64,000 nt of DNA, taken from assembly GCA_030041535.1 (NCBI GenBank), contig JASHNR010000061.1:1-64000 (forward strand). The letters are read 5' to 3'. The position numbers and the translations under genes were made by a program. The notes under the pieces are model-generated. The model saw nothing but the letters and a program-made list of their open reading frames with translations, did not search any database and was not told the DNA's origin. Of this stretch, positions 15,251 to 22,868 are shown in pieces; positions within the stretch are counted from its first letter, which is position 1, and each line of letters begins with the position of its first letter. Origin of the DNA: Nitrosopumilaceae archaeon. GTDB lineage: Archaea; Thermoproteota; Nitrososphaeria; Nitrososphaerales; Nitrosopumilaceae.

Positions 15251-16427
15251 GTACTATTTCTCCCTCAAACATTACTGCTCTAATGGTATTCTCTGATGCA
15301 CGATGTACAACAGCTGCATAAGGATTATGCATGGGTTCCAGATCAATTGCGTGTTTTTCTATGAATATACAATCTGCAAAGCTATTTCTTTGAATAGTTC
15401 CAATTTTATTTCCAAGTGTATTTGTAGCGTTAGCCGTTGCCATTTTTAGTATAGATTTTGGAGATATTCTAGTTTTGTTCATGCCCATTGAAACTTTCCA
15501 GAGATAGTCCATCTCACGAAACATGTCAGGAGAATTTATCATTACATTATCAGTACCAATCGTAAGATTACACCCTGCTTTCATCATCAGATTAACATCT
15601 GGTATGCCCTCGGCAAGGGCACCATTTGCGCGTGGACATACTACAACGCCCGCTTTATTTCTGGCAGCAAGCAGGAGGTCGCTTTTTGAGGCATATGTCA
15701 TATGAATGAGCAGATTGGGTTTTGCAAGCAGGGCCCTCTGGGTTTCTGTTTTTTGTGTTGTTTTTTTCGATATTCTATTGCTTTCCTCTGTCTCTGCAGA
15801 GTGAATTGCACGCATGATTTTCTGTTTTGAAAAATATTTCAGGACAGAATCACTGAATTCATTTGGTCCACTGATTCCTAAACCATTGCAATTTTTTACA
15901 AGACTTTTAAGATCTATCTTTTTTGATTCTGGCAGAGAATGATTTTTCTTGATTAATTTAGAATCTTGGTAATAATTTATTCTGCCCAAAACTATTGGTC
16001 TTATCGGAATTCCAGATGATGCGTTTTTCAGTATGTTGACTCCTTCGAGACCACCCTCTCTAAAATCAATAAAGGTGGTTATTCCTTTTCGAATCATGGA
16101 GATGCAAGAATTTCTAATAAAATTTGTAAGATGAGAAATCTCTGAATTTTTTAGAATTCTTTGTTTGAATCCATTTACAGGATGAATCTTTGATTCCACA
16201 TCTGAATTGATTCCTACATCTTTTCCTATAGAATCTCCTATGTGGATGTGTGAATTAACAAAACCTGGCATCATCAAGAGGCCTTCGCAGTCAATGACTT
16301 TTTCTTTACTGTGAGGGACTAGACCTCCTCCTATTGATTCAACATATTTTTTAGAAATTCTTACGTTTGTTTTAACAATATAATTCAAGTCTTTGCCATA
16401 AAAAAGACTAACATTTCGTATTAACAT
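15237..16427 (-). CDS. Amidohydrolase-superfamily protein in the riboflavin operon (candidate pyrimidine deaminase)
   Basis: A 396-residue TIM-barrel metal hydrolase of the cytosine/guanine deaminase-chlorohydrolase group. Metal-site residues are all in place: H60 and H62 (NSHIHIG), H209 with E212 (HSAETEES), H242 (IHMTYAS) and D293 (GTDNVM). HxAE-type motifs are typical of aminohydrolases that deaminate heterocycles. It sits between arfA and arfC and overlaps both (7 and 14 bp). The archaeal pathway needs a hydrolytic deformylation (normally ArfB) and a deamination for which, to my knowledge, the archaeal enzyme is not settled. Either step would suit this protein; I favour the deaminase. Not proven. 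Confidence 0.72.
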   Translation of the reverse strand: MLIRNVSLFYGKDLNYIVKTNVRISKKYVESIGGGLVPHSKEKVIDCEGLLMMPGFVNSHIHIGDSIGKDVGINSDVESKIHPVNGFKQRILKNSEISHLTNFIRNSCISMIRKGITTFIDFREGGLEGVNILKNASSGIPIRPIVLGRINYYQDSKLIKKNHSLPESKKIDLKSLVKNCNGLGISGPNEFSDSVLKYFSKQKIMRAIHSAETEESNRISKKTTQKTETQRALLAKPNLLIHMTYASKSDLLLAARNKAGVVVCPRANGALAEGIPDVNLMMKAGCNLTIGTDNVMINSPDMFREMDYLWKVSMGMNKTRISPKSILKMATANATNTLGNKIGTIQRNSFADCIFIEKHAIDLEPMHNPYAAVVHRASENTIRAVMFEGEIVHGKF

Positions 16428-17173
16428 GTAAGCTCAAGAATTCTCTGTTCATTTTTGCCAGAATCGCGAAGCTCTCGTATTTTGTCAAGCGATTTGGTTG
16501 CTAGTTTTGCGGCGTCTCGTCCTGTCCTTGCAGTTCCTATACCGCAATTAAACGATATGCCATGACGCTCTTTTATCAATTGAAGAAATTCAGATATGGT
16601 TTTTTGTTCAACAGATGAACTAACTATCATAAAATTATCTCCACCCATAAAGAATGTAAGAGAGTTCTTTTTTAGAAAAAATTCAGACATCTCTGAGTAC
16701 AGTTTGAGTATAAGTGATGAAACCTCATAGGGGGATTTCTTGGCTGAAATGGATGTAGAACCATCTACGTCCATGTGTATTACCTGTACTAGATCCTCTC
16801 CATTTTGCAGGAATTGGCCGAAAATATTGTGTTCCTTGTCCAAAACAAGATTTGTCCTTCGTGCATCATCTGCATTTGAGTTTGCTTCAAAGGGAGTCTT
16901 TCCTTGTCCTATTGTCATCGATAGTCCCAGATCGAAGAGTTTTGACAACTTTTCTTGAATTTCTACGTGATCCCTTACTGTGAGTCCATTTGTAATGACA
17001 AAAATCTCATCGAATCGGTTAGGAAAGGCAAGACAGTTCTTCTCTGAAAACAGATTTTGAATCTCCTTGTATAGCGATGATTGGAGCATCTGAAGCCTGT
17101 GTTCCCTGTCGCTTCCCAAAGTAAGAGTCCACGGGCCGTATCCTGTTATTTTCAGTATAGTAAGTTGAATCAT
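16421..17173 (-). CDS. arfA: GTP cyclohydrolase III (ArfA)
   Basis: Opens GTP to the formylated pyrimidine FAPy, the first step of archaeal riboflavin and F420 synthesis. The 250-residue protein starts with the family signature ITGYGPWTLTLGSDRE and has two cyclase-like halves. Metal-binding aspartates are visible in QVIHMDVDGST, and FFMGGDNFMIV is the second-half hairpin. It overlaps the amidohydrolase by 7 bp and follows ribH by 1 bp. Its presence shows that riboflavin synthesis here uses the archaeal entry step rather than bacterial RibA. Confidence 0.93.
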   Translation of the reverse strand: MIQLTILKITGYGPWTLTLGSDREHRLQMLQSSLYKEIQNLFSEKNCLAFPNRFDEIFVITNGLTVRDHVEIQEKLSKLFDLGLSMTIGQGKTPFEANSNADDARRTNLVLDKEHNIFGQFLQNGEDLVQVIHMDVDGSTSISAKKSPYEVSSLILKLYSEMSEFFLKKNSLTFFMGGDNFMIVSSSVEQKTISEFLQLIKERHGISFNCGIGTARTGRDAAKLATKSLDKIRELRDSGKNEQRILELTC

Positions 17174-17174
17174 T

Positions 17175-17585
17175 TCAAATCTTTTTTAATTCATCAAATA
17201 TTTTTTGTGCAGCCTCCACGGCCCTTTCTGCAACTGGCCTTATTCGCTGGTGAGCCTGTCTATCACTCATGCCAGGACCTGTTATTCCAAGGGAAATCGG
17301 TTTTTGATACTTTAATGACAGCTCAGTTAGTGCCTTTGCCACAACATTTGCAATAAGCTCATCATGTTTTGTTTGACCTTTTATTACTGCACCAAGTGTT
17401 ATTACTGCATCAACCTCTTTCTTTTTCAATAGGACGTCTACTACAAGAGGCATATCAAATACGCCGGGAACCTTGCAGGTATGACTTATAGTCATTTTGA
17501 GAGATCTCGCCTTTTCAAGTGCTACCTCGAGCATTTTTGAGGTTACTTCATCGTTGAATTCTGCTACAACAACTGCAATATTCAA
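17175..17585 (-). CDS. ribH: 6,7-dimethyl-8-ribityllumazine synthase
   Basis: Condenses the ribitylaminopyrimidine with dihydroxybutanone phosphate. The 136 residues include VVAEFNDEVTSKML, the VPGVFDMPLVV turn, VITLGAVIKGQTKHDELIANVV with the catalytic histidine region, and the C-terminal ISLGITGPGMSDRQAHQR. The length is normal for an archaeal lumazine synthase. Gaps to ribB and arfA are 2 and 1 bp, so translation is tightly coupled. Confidence 0.94.
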   Translation of the reverse strand: MNIAVVVAEFNDEVTSKMLEVALEKARSLKMTISHTCKVPGVFDMPLVVDVLLKKKEVDAVITLGAVIKGQTKHDELIANVVAKALTELSLKYQKPISLGITGPGMSDRQAHQRIRPVAERAVEAAQKIFDELKKI

Positions 17586-17587
17586 AA

Positions 17588-18268
17588 TTAATGCTCCTTG
17601 GCGTATTCTACAAGTTTGCTACCGTCAAAATATGGTATGGCATTTTGCTTTGCATATTTTTTTGCCTTTTCAGTAGAAAGTGCCCCATATGTTTCGGAAT
17701 CTAACATTTCACAAATAACAGTAATAGGCGACAGACCTGCAAGAGTGGCCAAATAAACTGACATCTCCGTATGTCCCAATCTACTAGATAATAGTCCTTC
17801 TGATGCAATAAGAACGGAAACATGACCGGGTGTTTTAAAACTTGAATTGAAGATTTCCTTCTTGTTTTTATTTGGGCTTTTATATAGACGGGCTATTTCT
17901 GACATTGTCAGTGCCCTATCTCTGTCTGTAACTCCAGTATAGGTACTTTGATGATTAATTGAGATTGAAAATGACGGTCTGTCTCCATACGGTGCTTTTC
18001 CAATAATCATCCTTTTGGATTCTGCATCGATATTTTGAGAATTAGAAAGTATATCATGCATATAGTTTAGGCCCAGATTTTTTGCAAAAGCGTAGTTCAC
18101 GGACAAGCATATGAGCCCGCCAGCATCCTGTCGCATTCTTGCAATATGTTCAGGGGTAACAAAATCAGCAGCAATTACCATATCTATCTCATTTTCTCGC
18201 GTATTTCCATCATGAAGTAAGACAAAATCTCCTCTTTTCAGTGAAGTTATGGTTTCTTCCAAGGACAT
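17588..18268 (-). CDS. ribB: 3,4-dihydroxy-2-butanone 4-phosphate synthase
   Basis: Converts ribulose 5-phosphate into the four-carbon unit for lumazine. The 226-residue single-domain enzyme has the DNTREN-like metal site HDGNTRENEIDMVIAAD (about residues 19-35), the RQDAGGLICLS strand, the TGVTDRDRALT loop and the TPGHVSVLIASEGLL and GHTEMSVYLATLAG segments. No GTP cyclohydrolase II domain is fused. It is separated from ribE by 73 bp that hold a perfect hairpin, the only sizeable gap in the operon. Confidence 0.94.
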   Translation of the reverse strand: MSLEETITSLKRGDFVLLHDGNTRENEIDMVIAADFVTPEHIARMRQDAGGLICLSVNYAFAKNLGLNYMHDILSNSQNIDAESKRMIIGKAPYGDRPSFSISINHQSTYTGVTDRDRALTMSEIARLYKSPNKNKKEIFNSSFKTPGHVSVLIASEGLLSSRLGHTEMSVYLATLAGLSPITVICEMLDSETYGALSTEKAKKYAKQNAIPYFDGSKLVEYAKEH

Positions 18269-18319
18269 GATATGATCAGCTTGGAATTATAATTATAAAT
18301 CTTACTACAAAATTGGTTA

Positions 18320-18337
18320 TTACCACAAAAGTGGTAA
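18320..18337. promoter_or_regulatory. Perfect inverted repeat between ribE and ribB
   Basis: TTACCAC and GTGGTAA are exact complements around an AAAA loop. The element lies in the only real gap of the operon, downstream of ribE and upstream of a minus-strand AT-rich TATA-like stretch (near 18285-18297) before ribB. It could be an operator for ribB onward or an attenuating hairpin. Archaea have a riboflavin regulator (RbkR) that binds palindromes, but I cannot match its motif from memory. Confidence 0.5.
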
Positions 18338-18341
18338 ATAG

Positions 18342-18932
18342 TTAATCTTTTGATAAAATGTACTTTCCAAGAACGTCAGTTTCAATATTAACTTTATCTC
18401 CAATTTTCTTCAGTCCAAGATTTGTTACTTTCATAGTATGTGGAATTATAGAAACTGAGAATTTGTTTTTTATTTTATCAACTATAGTCAAACTAATACC
18501 ATCCACTGTTATAGATCCTTTTTTAGCTACATATTTTGATAATTGTTTTGGCAATTCTATCCAGATTTGGACTTGATTGGGTTGTTCATTTATTTTTGAA
18601 ATTATTCCAGGCCCGTCAACATGTCCTAGTACAAAATGTCCTTCTAGTCTATCACCCATCTTGAGACTGCGTTCAATATTTACCCTATCGCCATTTTCTA
18701 AAGAGCCGAGGTTAGTTTTCTTTATTGTCTCTCCAACCATTTCAAATCTTGCTATTCCTTTTGCAATATGTATTGCCGTTAGACATACGCCGTTTATTGC
18801 AACACTGTCTCCAACTCGCAGTCCCTTTGCAAGTTTGCCAAGATTTATCATCATCTTTGCTTCGCTGCGGGTTTTTGTATTCTTGTCAAATCTCATTATT
18901 GTACCCAGTCCTTCAATAATTCCGGTAAACAT
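18342..18932 (-). CDS. ribE: Riboflavin synthase, bacterial-type (alpha chain)
   Basis: Makes riboflavin from two lumazine molecules. From the ATG at 18932 the protein has 196 residues and begins MFTGIIEGLG, as in bacterial RibE. It contains two related beta-barrel halves: DSVAINGVCLTAI in the first and KGSITVDGISLTIV in the second, each with the conserved GVCLT/GISLT core. Many euryarchaea instead use an unrelated lumazine-synthase-like RibC, so the bacterial type is notable. A TTG one codon upstream is also open. It is the first gene of the operon, with AACATAAATC about 30 bp upstream. Confidence 0.92.
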   Translation of the reverse strand: MFTGIIEGLGTIMRFDKNTKTRSEAKMMINLGKLAKGLRVGDSVAINGVCLTAIHIAKGIARFEMVGETIKKTNLGSLENGDRVNIERSLKMGDRLEGHFVLGHVDGPGIISKINEQPNQVQIWIELPKQLSKYVAKKGSITVDGISLTIVDKIKNKFSVSIIPHTMKVTNLGLKKIGDKVNIETDVLGKYILSKD

Positions 18933-18999
18933 CAAACGATTTTATGGACTAAACATGATTTATGTTCATCGCTGAAGATGTCCGTTGTACATTATACAG

Positions 19000-19860
19000 T
19001 CATGCAGAGTTAACAGACTGGAGCAATGTTTGTGCTCTCTTAAAGTGCACCTCATCTATCATTTTTCCGTCTACCTTTGTTGCGCCTTTCTTCTTTTTCT
19101 TTGCTGATGCATATGCGTCAATCACTTTTTTTGCCCATTCAATCTCAGAGCTTGTTGGACGAAATATCCCATGAGTGGTTTGAATCTGACCTGGGTGAAT
19201 AATAGTTTTTCCTGTGTACCCCAAATCCTTTGCCGTGATACAGTCTTGTTCAAGGCCAGCTTCATCGTTTAGGTCCTGCCAGATTGCGTCCAGCGCATAT
19301 TTTCCTGCAGCTCTTGCATCTATTGGAATCTTTGCCCTTGCGTATTTTGCTCCCTCTGCTTGTTTTGTATATTCTACTCCCAAATCATTGAGCAGGTCAA
19401 AGACGCCAAATATCAGAGAAGATATGCGTTTGCTTGAAGATGCGATTGAATATGCATTCACTACTCCTTCAGTTGATTCTATGGATGCCATAAGCTCTAT
19501 TGGTTTTAATTTTCGCTTTTTTTCTAAATTTGCCAGTGTTTTTTCTATTTTTTTTATCTCACTTGCATTATTGACTTTGGGTATAACTATGCCGTCAATT
19601 CCCTTCTGAACAATTGCGGCAAGATCCTCTCCAATTAATCCCGACACTGGAGAGTTTGTTCGAACATAGATTTCAGCTTGATAGTATGTGCGCTTTTCTA
19701 GCGCTCTTTTGATGGCATTTCTAGCAGATCTTTTTTCTTCAAGCGGCACAGAATCTTCAAGATCAAGGCAAACAACATCAGCAGAAAGTGTCTTGGCTTT
19801 TTCTAAGAAACGTTGGTTATTACCTGGTACAAATAGAAGACTGCGTAAGAGTCTTGCCAT
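19000..19860 (-). CDS. CitE-like aldolase/lyase (HpcH/HpaI family)
   Basis: A 286-residue TIM-barrel C-C lyase of the citrate lyase beta/malyl-CoA lyase family. The start LRSLLFVPGNNQRFLEKA is typical. CLDLEDSVPLEEK holds the Mg-binding aspartate/glutamate region, IPKVNNASEI and ELMASIESTEGVVNA follow, and GVFDLLNDLG and IHPGQI complete the barrel. Substrates in this family are acyl-CoA hydroxy acids such as citramalyl-CoA or malyl-CoA. No citrate lyase alpha or gamma genes are near. It follows the MDR oxidoreductase by 13 bp and is likely co-transcribed. Confidence 0.82.
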   Translation of the reverse strand: MARLLRSLLFVPGNNQRFLEKAKTLSADVVCLDLEDSVPLEEKRSARNAIKRALEKRTYYQAEIYVRTNSPVSGLIGEDLAAIVQKGIDGIVIPKVNNASEIKKIEKTLANLEKKRKLKPIELMASIESTEGVVNAYSIASSSKRISSLIFGVFDLLNDLGVEYTKQAEGAKYARAKIPIDARAAGKYALDAIWQDLNDEAGLEQDCITAKDLGYTGKTIIHPGQIQTTHGIFRPTSSEIEWAKKVIDAYASAKKKKKGATKVDGKMIDEVHFKRAQTLLQSVNSA

Positions 19861-19873
19861 AAAGTTGGTTGGA

Positions 19874-20923
19874 CTATGGCTTCAATAAGATTTTGCCGAA
19901 GAGTCCCTTACCAGTTAACATTTTTGTGTGTGCTTCTGCGGCATTATCAAAGTTATATGAAGAATCAATTATTGACTTTAACTTCTTCTTGCCCATCCAG
20001 AACAGACCCTGCTCTAGCTCAGCCTTTGTTCCTTGTGTTGAACCCAAGATGTTTGTTCCTTTGAAGAAGATGTGTCTCAAGTCAGTCTTTGCATCATACC
20101 CAGTTGTTGCTCCACATGAAACAAGTGTTCCACCATACTTTAGCAATGTGAGTTGAGCATTCCAGTGTGTTTGACCAATGTGGTCAAATGAGATATCGAT
20201 GCCACCATATGGTTTTGCTATGTCTCTTACTTGTTTGCTCCAGTCTTCTTTTCTGTGATCTACTGCATAATCTGCACCAAGCTGTTTTAGCTTGTCTAGT
20301 TTATCACCACTTGCGGTTGAGATTACTGTACAATTGTACAGTTTTGCAATTTGAATTCCAAAACTTCCTACACCAGAACCTCCTCCCATAATAAGGACTA
20401 CTTGACCTGGTCGAATTCTTGCTCTGCCTACTAACATATGCCAAGAAGTAAGCAGTGTCATCGAAGCTGCTGCTGCCTCGTCATAGCTTACACCGTCAGG
20501 AATTTTTGCTACATTAACTTCAGGTAAATGAGTAATCTCAGAAAATGCACCCCACAGAGGTCCTGTTTGGAATCCCCAGATGGTTCTTTTCAGGCAATCA
20601 TATTCACGTCCGTCAGTGCATGCTTGACATACCCTGCAGGACATGTTTGAATGAGAAACAACTTTGTCGCCAACTTTGAAACCTGTGACATCCTCGCCAA
20701 CAGCGATTACATCTCCTGCAGCATCGGAACCAGAGATGTGTGGTAATGGAACAGGAACTGGCTGGCCCCTCATTCCCCAAATATCATTATAATTTAATGC
20801 TGCTGCCTTTACACTAAATACAACTTCGTTTGGTTTTGGTTTTGGATCTGGAACTTCTTTGACTTGTAAGATTGATTTGTAATCATCGTTTGGGGCATAT
20901 TTTTCATAAACGACTGCCTTCAT
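19874..20923 (-). CDS. Zinc-containing MDR-family oxidoreductase
   Basis: A 349-residue medium-chain dehydrogenase/reductase. It has the structural-zinc lobe CxxCxxC-x7-C (CRVCQACTDGREYDC, about residues 96-110) and the Rossmann signature MGGGSGVGSFGIQIAKL. The catalytic-zinc cysteine position near residue 44 reads NDIW, so it looks more like the quinone-oxidoreductase or acryloyl/crotonyl-CoA-reductase side of the family than a classical alcohol dehydrogenase. A role as acryloyl-CoA reductase in carbon fixation is possible but not shown. The start ATG at 20923 opens a two-gene unit with the CitE-like lyase. Confidence 0.8.
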   Translation of the reverse strand: MKAVVYEKYAPNDDYKSILQVKEVPDPKPKPNEVVFSVKAAALNYNDIWGMRGQPVPVPLPHISGSDAAGDVIAVGEDVTGFKVGDKVVSHSNMSCRVCQACTDGREYDCLKRTIWGFQTGPLWGAFSEITHLPEVNVAKIPDGVSYDEAAAASMTLLTSWHMLVGRARIRPGQVVLIMGGGSGVGSFGIQIAKLYNCTVISTASGDKLDKLKQLGADYAVDHRKEDWSKQVRDIAKPYGGIDISFDHIGQTHWNAQLTLLKYGGTLVSCGATTGYDAKTDLRHIFFKGTNILGSTQGTKAELEQGLFWMGKKKLKSIIDSSYNFDNAAEAHTKMLTGKGLFGKILLKP

Positions 20924-20968
20924 AGATTGTTTCGACTAATTTACCCCTAATATATTTTCGCTAGGAGT

Positions 20969-21247
20969 TTATCTTCTGTTTATCTTAAAATCGCGCTTTG
21001 GTTGCTGGATTGAAAGCAGGATCTGCTTTAGCTGGTCATCTGATATCTGGTTATGCAGTTTTCCCTGAGATGCCATACCTAGAAGATAATTCTCTACCAT
21101 GGCTGCAAGCTCAGGTTTAACCAGCCGTACATTATTTAATCTCAATCTTGCTTCTGGCGCAAGGAGGGTTCTCATAGCTTGTTCTTTCATGGCTGTAACT
21201 TCTGCGTCAGTGGGATTTTTCTCATCGTGTGGATCTTGGTTACTCAT
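20969..21247 (-). CDS. PDCD5-family DNA-binding protein
   Basis: A 92-residue member of the PDCD5/TFAR19 family, conserved in archaea and eukaryotes. The core is a three-helix bundle: EQAMRTLLAPEARLRLNNVRLVKPELAAMVENYLLGMA, followed by the ISDDQLKQILLSI helix and the basic tail KRDFKINRR. Archaeal members are annotated as DNA-binding, and their physiological role is unclear. The gene follows eS19 by 7 bp, the classical archaeal neighbour of this family. Confidence 0.92.
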   Translation of the reverse strand: MSNQDPHDEKNPTDAEVTAMKEQAMRTLLAPEARLRLNNVRLVKPELAAMVENYLLGMASQGKLHNQISDDQLKQILLSIQQPKRDFKINRR

Positions 21248-21254
21248 AAGATCA

Positions 21255-21707
21255 CTAGGAGTATTTTTTTAGATTTGGATTTTTTGCAACCAGTTCGTTT
21301 AGCAATTCAGTTGAAACTCGATCAACTTTTTTCATTCCCTCGTGAGAGATTGTCCTTCCTTTTCCTTCAACCTTATCAAGATAACCTAGCTTTTCCAGGT
21401 TGTGTATGGCAGTTCTAATTATTGCACCACCAGCATCTCTGTGGTGTGCCCCACCATATCCAACAGGTTTTGTTCCACCATACATTGTTCTTAGATCTTG
21501 TACGCCAATTGGGCCGTGCAAGTAAATCTTTCTCAAAAGTGAAGCACACCTTGTATAATACCAGTCATTTTGTTGAGGAGGTTTAACTGCATGAGCACCC
21601 GTCTTGACAAATGGAATCCAACTAGGTGTGGTTATGTCTTCAGTCTTTAAAATCTCCGATAATCTGGTAATCAGTAAATCTGCCGGTACATCATATGCCT
21701 TTGCCAT
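21255..21707 (-). CDS. rps19e: Small ribosomal subunit protein eS19
   Basis: A 150-residue small-subunit protein starting MAKAYDVPADLL, the usual family N-terminus. Conserved segments are WYYTRCASLLRKIYLHGPIG and GAHHRDAGGAIIRTAIHNLEKLGYL. An in-frame upstream ATG at 21716 would add three residues, but CTTATAAATC (21731-21740, minus-strand TATA) is 29 bp from the ATG at 21707, so I chose the shorter form. Downstream lies the PDCD5 gene in the same unit. Confidence 0.94.
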   Translation of the reverse strand: MAKAYDVPADLLITRLSEILKTEDITTPSWIPFVKTGAHAVKPPQQNDWYYTRCASLLRKIYLHGPIGVQDLRTMYGGTKPVGYGGAHHRDAGGAIIRTAIHNLEKLGYLDKVEGKGRTISHEGMKKVDRVSTELLNELVAKNPNLKKYS

Positions 21708-21756
21708 AAAATCCAAAATTCAAAGTTCGTCTTATAAATCATTGACCTTTGGTAGC

Positions 21757-22059
21757 TTATTTTTTTATTATTTTTCTGTACGTGTGATTACAAAATTTAC
21801 AGGTTATGCGTATTGATTTCACGTCAGATCTTCCTAGCCGAATTCTTGCTGTGAGTCCCGGAACGATAAATTTCTTGCACTTTTTGCAAAAGTTCATTCT
21901 CATCTCATAAGGCATTCTGACACGATATTTTGTACTAAGCCTCTTTGCTAGACTTGCTTGCCTTTGAGCTATCTCTGGATCGCACCTTGCGTTTGATATT
22001 GCATTTTGAAGCAAGATTTGCATTCTCTCTATGATAAGATCCCGCAATCTATCCTTCAT
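21757..22059 (-). CDS. rnp4: RNase P protein component 4 (Rpp21/Rpr2)
   Basis: A zinc-binding subunit of archaeal RNase P, which cuts tRNA 5' leaders. From the ATG at 22059 the protein has 100 residues: an N-terminal helix pair (LRDLIIERMQILLQNAI, then AQRQASLAKRLSTKY) and a zinc ribbon with CKKC and CKFC near residues 58 and 89. The open frame continues to 22125 but that stretch is hydrophobic, unlike the family, and would overlap the divergent nep1 start. It lies upstream of eS19. Confidence 0.88.
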   Translation of the reverse strand: MKDRLRDLIIERMQILLQNAISNARCDPEIAQRQASLAKRLSTKYRVRMPYEMRMNFCKKCKKFIVPGLTARIRLGRSDVKSIRITCKFCNHTYRKIIKK

Positions 22060-22094
22060 GTTGATTAAATAATGCCTACCCTTAAAATACAATC

Positions 22095-22763
22095 TTGCTT
22101 TCACTAGTAATAGCAGAATCAGCATTGGGGCTAGTACCTAAAGAGCTTCAAAATCATAATTCTGTTCTTGCATCAGCGAGGAAATTTAACAAAAAACCAT
22201 CTGAAATTCTCCTTGATGTATCATGGCACTTTGCTGCTATGAAGAAGATAAAAAATGAGATAAAAAGAGGTAGGCCAGATTTGGTACATTTTTGCCTTCT
22301 TGAGGCTTGCAGTATACCCATATATTTTGAAAATAGACTCCAAGTCTTTGTACATACGATTGATGATAGGGTCATATTCTTTGACCAATCAGTAAGATTA
22401 CCCAAGTCCTATCACCGGTTTGCAGGCCTCATAGAGAAGTTATATTTGAAAGGCGAGATTGAAGAAGACGGCAAAAAGCTGCTTGAAATAAAAAAAATGA
22501 ATTTTGATGACCTGATCAAAAAAATTAATCCCAAGCAGGTGATTGGGCTCTCAAGCAAAGGAATCTCATCTTCTTATCAACATCTTGCAGAAGAAGCAGA
22601 CAAAGACACATGCATTGTGGTTGGAGGTTTTGCGAAGGGACAGTTTTCTGATGATATCAAGAATCATTTTGATAAGATGCTATCAGTTGACAGGAATCCT
22701 CTTGAAGCTCACATAATTATTTCTCGCATACTATACGAGTGCGAAAAAAGAATTATTATGTAG
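22095..22763 (+). CDS. nep1: 16S rRNA pseudouridine N1-methyltransferase Nep1
   Basis: A SPOUT methyltransferase (Emg1/Nep1) that methylates a pseudouridine in helix 35 of small-subunit rRNA and aids ribosome assembly. The 222 residues show RPDLVHFCLLEACSIP, VFVHTIDDRVI, PKSYHRFAGLIEKLY, VVGGFAKGQF and a final SVDRNPLEAHIIISRILYECEK, all characteristic. The start is a TTG at 22095; GATTAAATAA about 28 bp upstream fits a leaderless start. tRNA-Gly follows 20 bp after the stop. Confidence 0.93.
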   Translation: MLSLVIAESALGLVPKELQNHNSVLASARKFNKKPSEILLDVSWHFAAMKKIKNEIKRGRPDLVHFCLLEACSIPIYFENRLQVFVHTIDDRVIFFDQSVRLPKSYHRFAGLIEKLYLKGEIEEDGKKLLEIKKMNFDDLIKKINPKQVIGLSSKGISSSYQHLAEEADKDTCIVVGGFAKGQFSDDIKNHFDKMLSVDRNPLEAHIIISRILYECEKRIIM

Positions 22764-22783
22764 GTATAAGATTGGCAGTGTGA

Positions 22784-22857
22784 GCGGTCGTAGTATAGTT
22801 TGGTTAGTACACTGGCCTTCCAAGCCCGTTACCCGGGTTCAAATCCCGGCGACCGCA
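22784..22857 (+). tRNA. trnG: tRNA-Gly (anticodon UCC)
   Basis: Cloverleaf: acceptor GCGGTCG (22784-22790) pairs with CGACCGC (22850-22856), discriminator A at 22857, T arm CCGGG/CCCGG with TTCAAAT loop. The anticodon loop is CTTCCAA with anticodon TCC at 22819-22821. No intron and no encoded CCA. The anticodon stem CTGGC/GCCCG contains one U-C mismatch (22813 with 22827). Confidence 0.93.
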
Positions 22858-22868
22858 TAGTTCTACTT

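Noticed and set aside
22060-22125. N-terminal extension of the RNase P subunit gene
   Set aside because: The extension is hydrophobic, unlike the family, and overlaps the divergent nep1 start.
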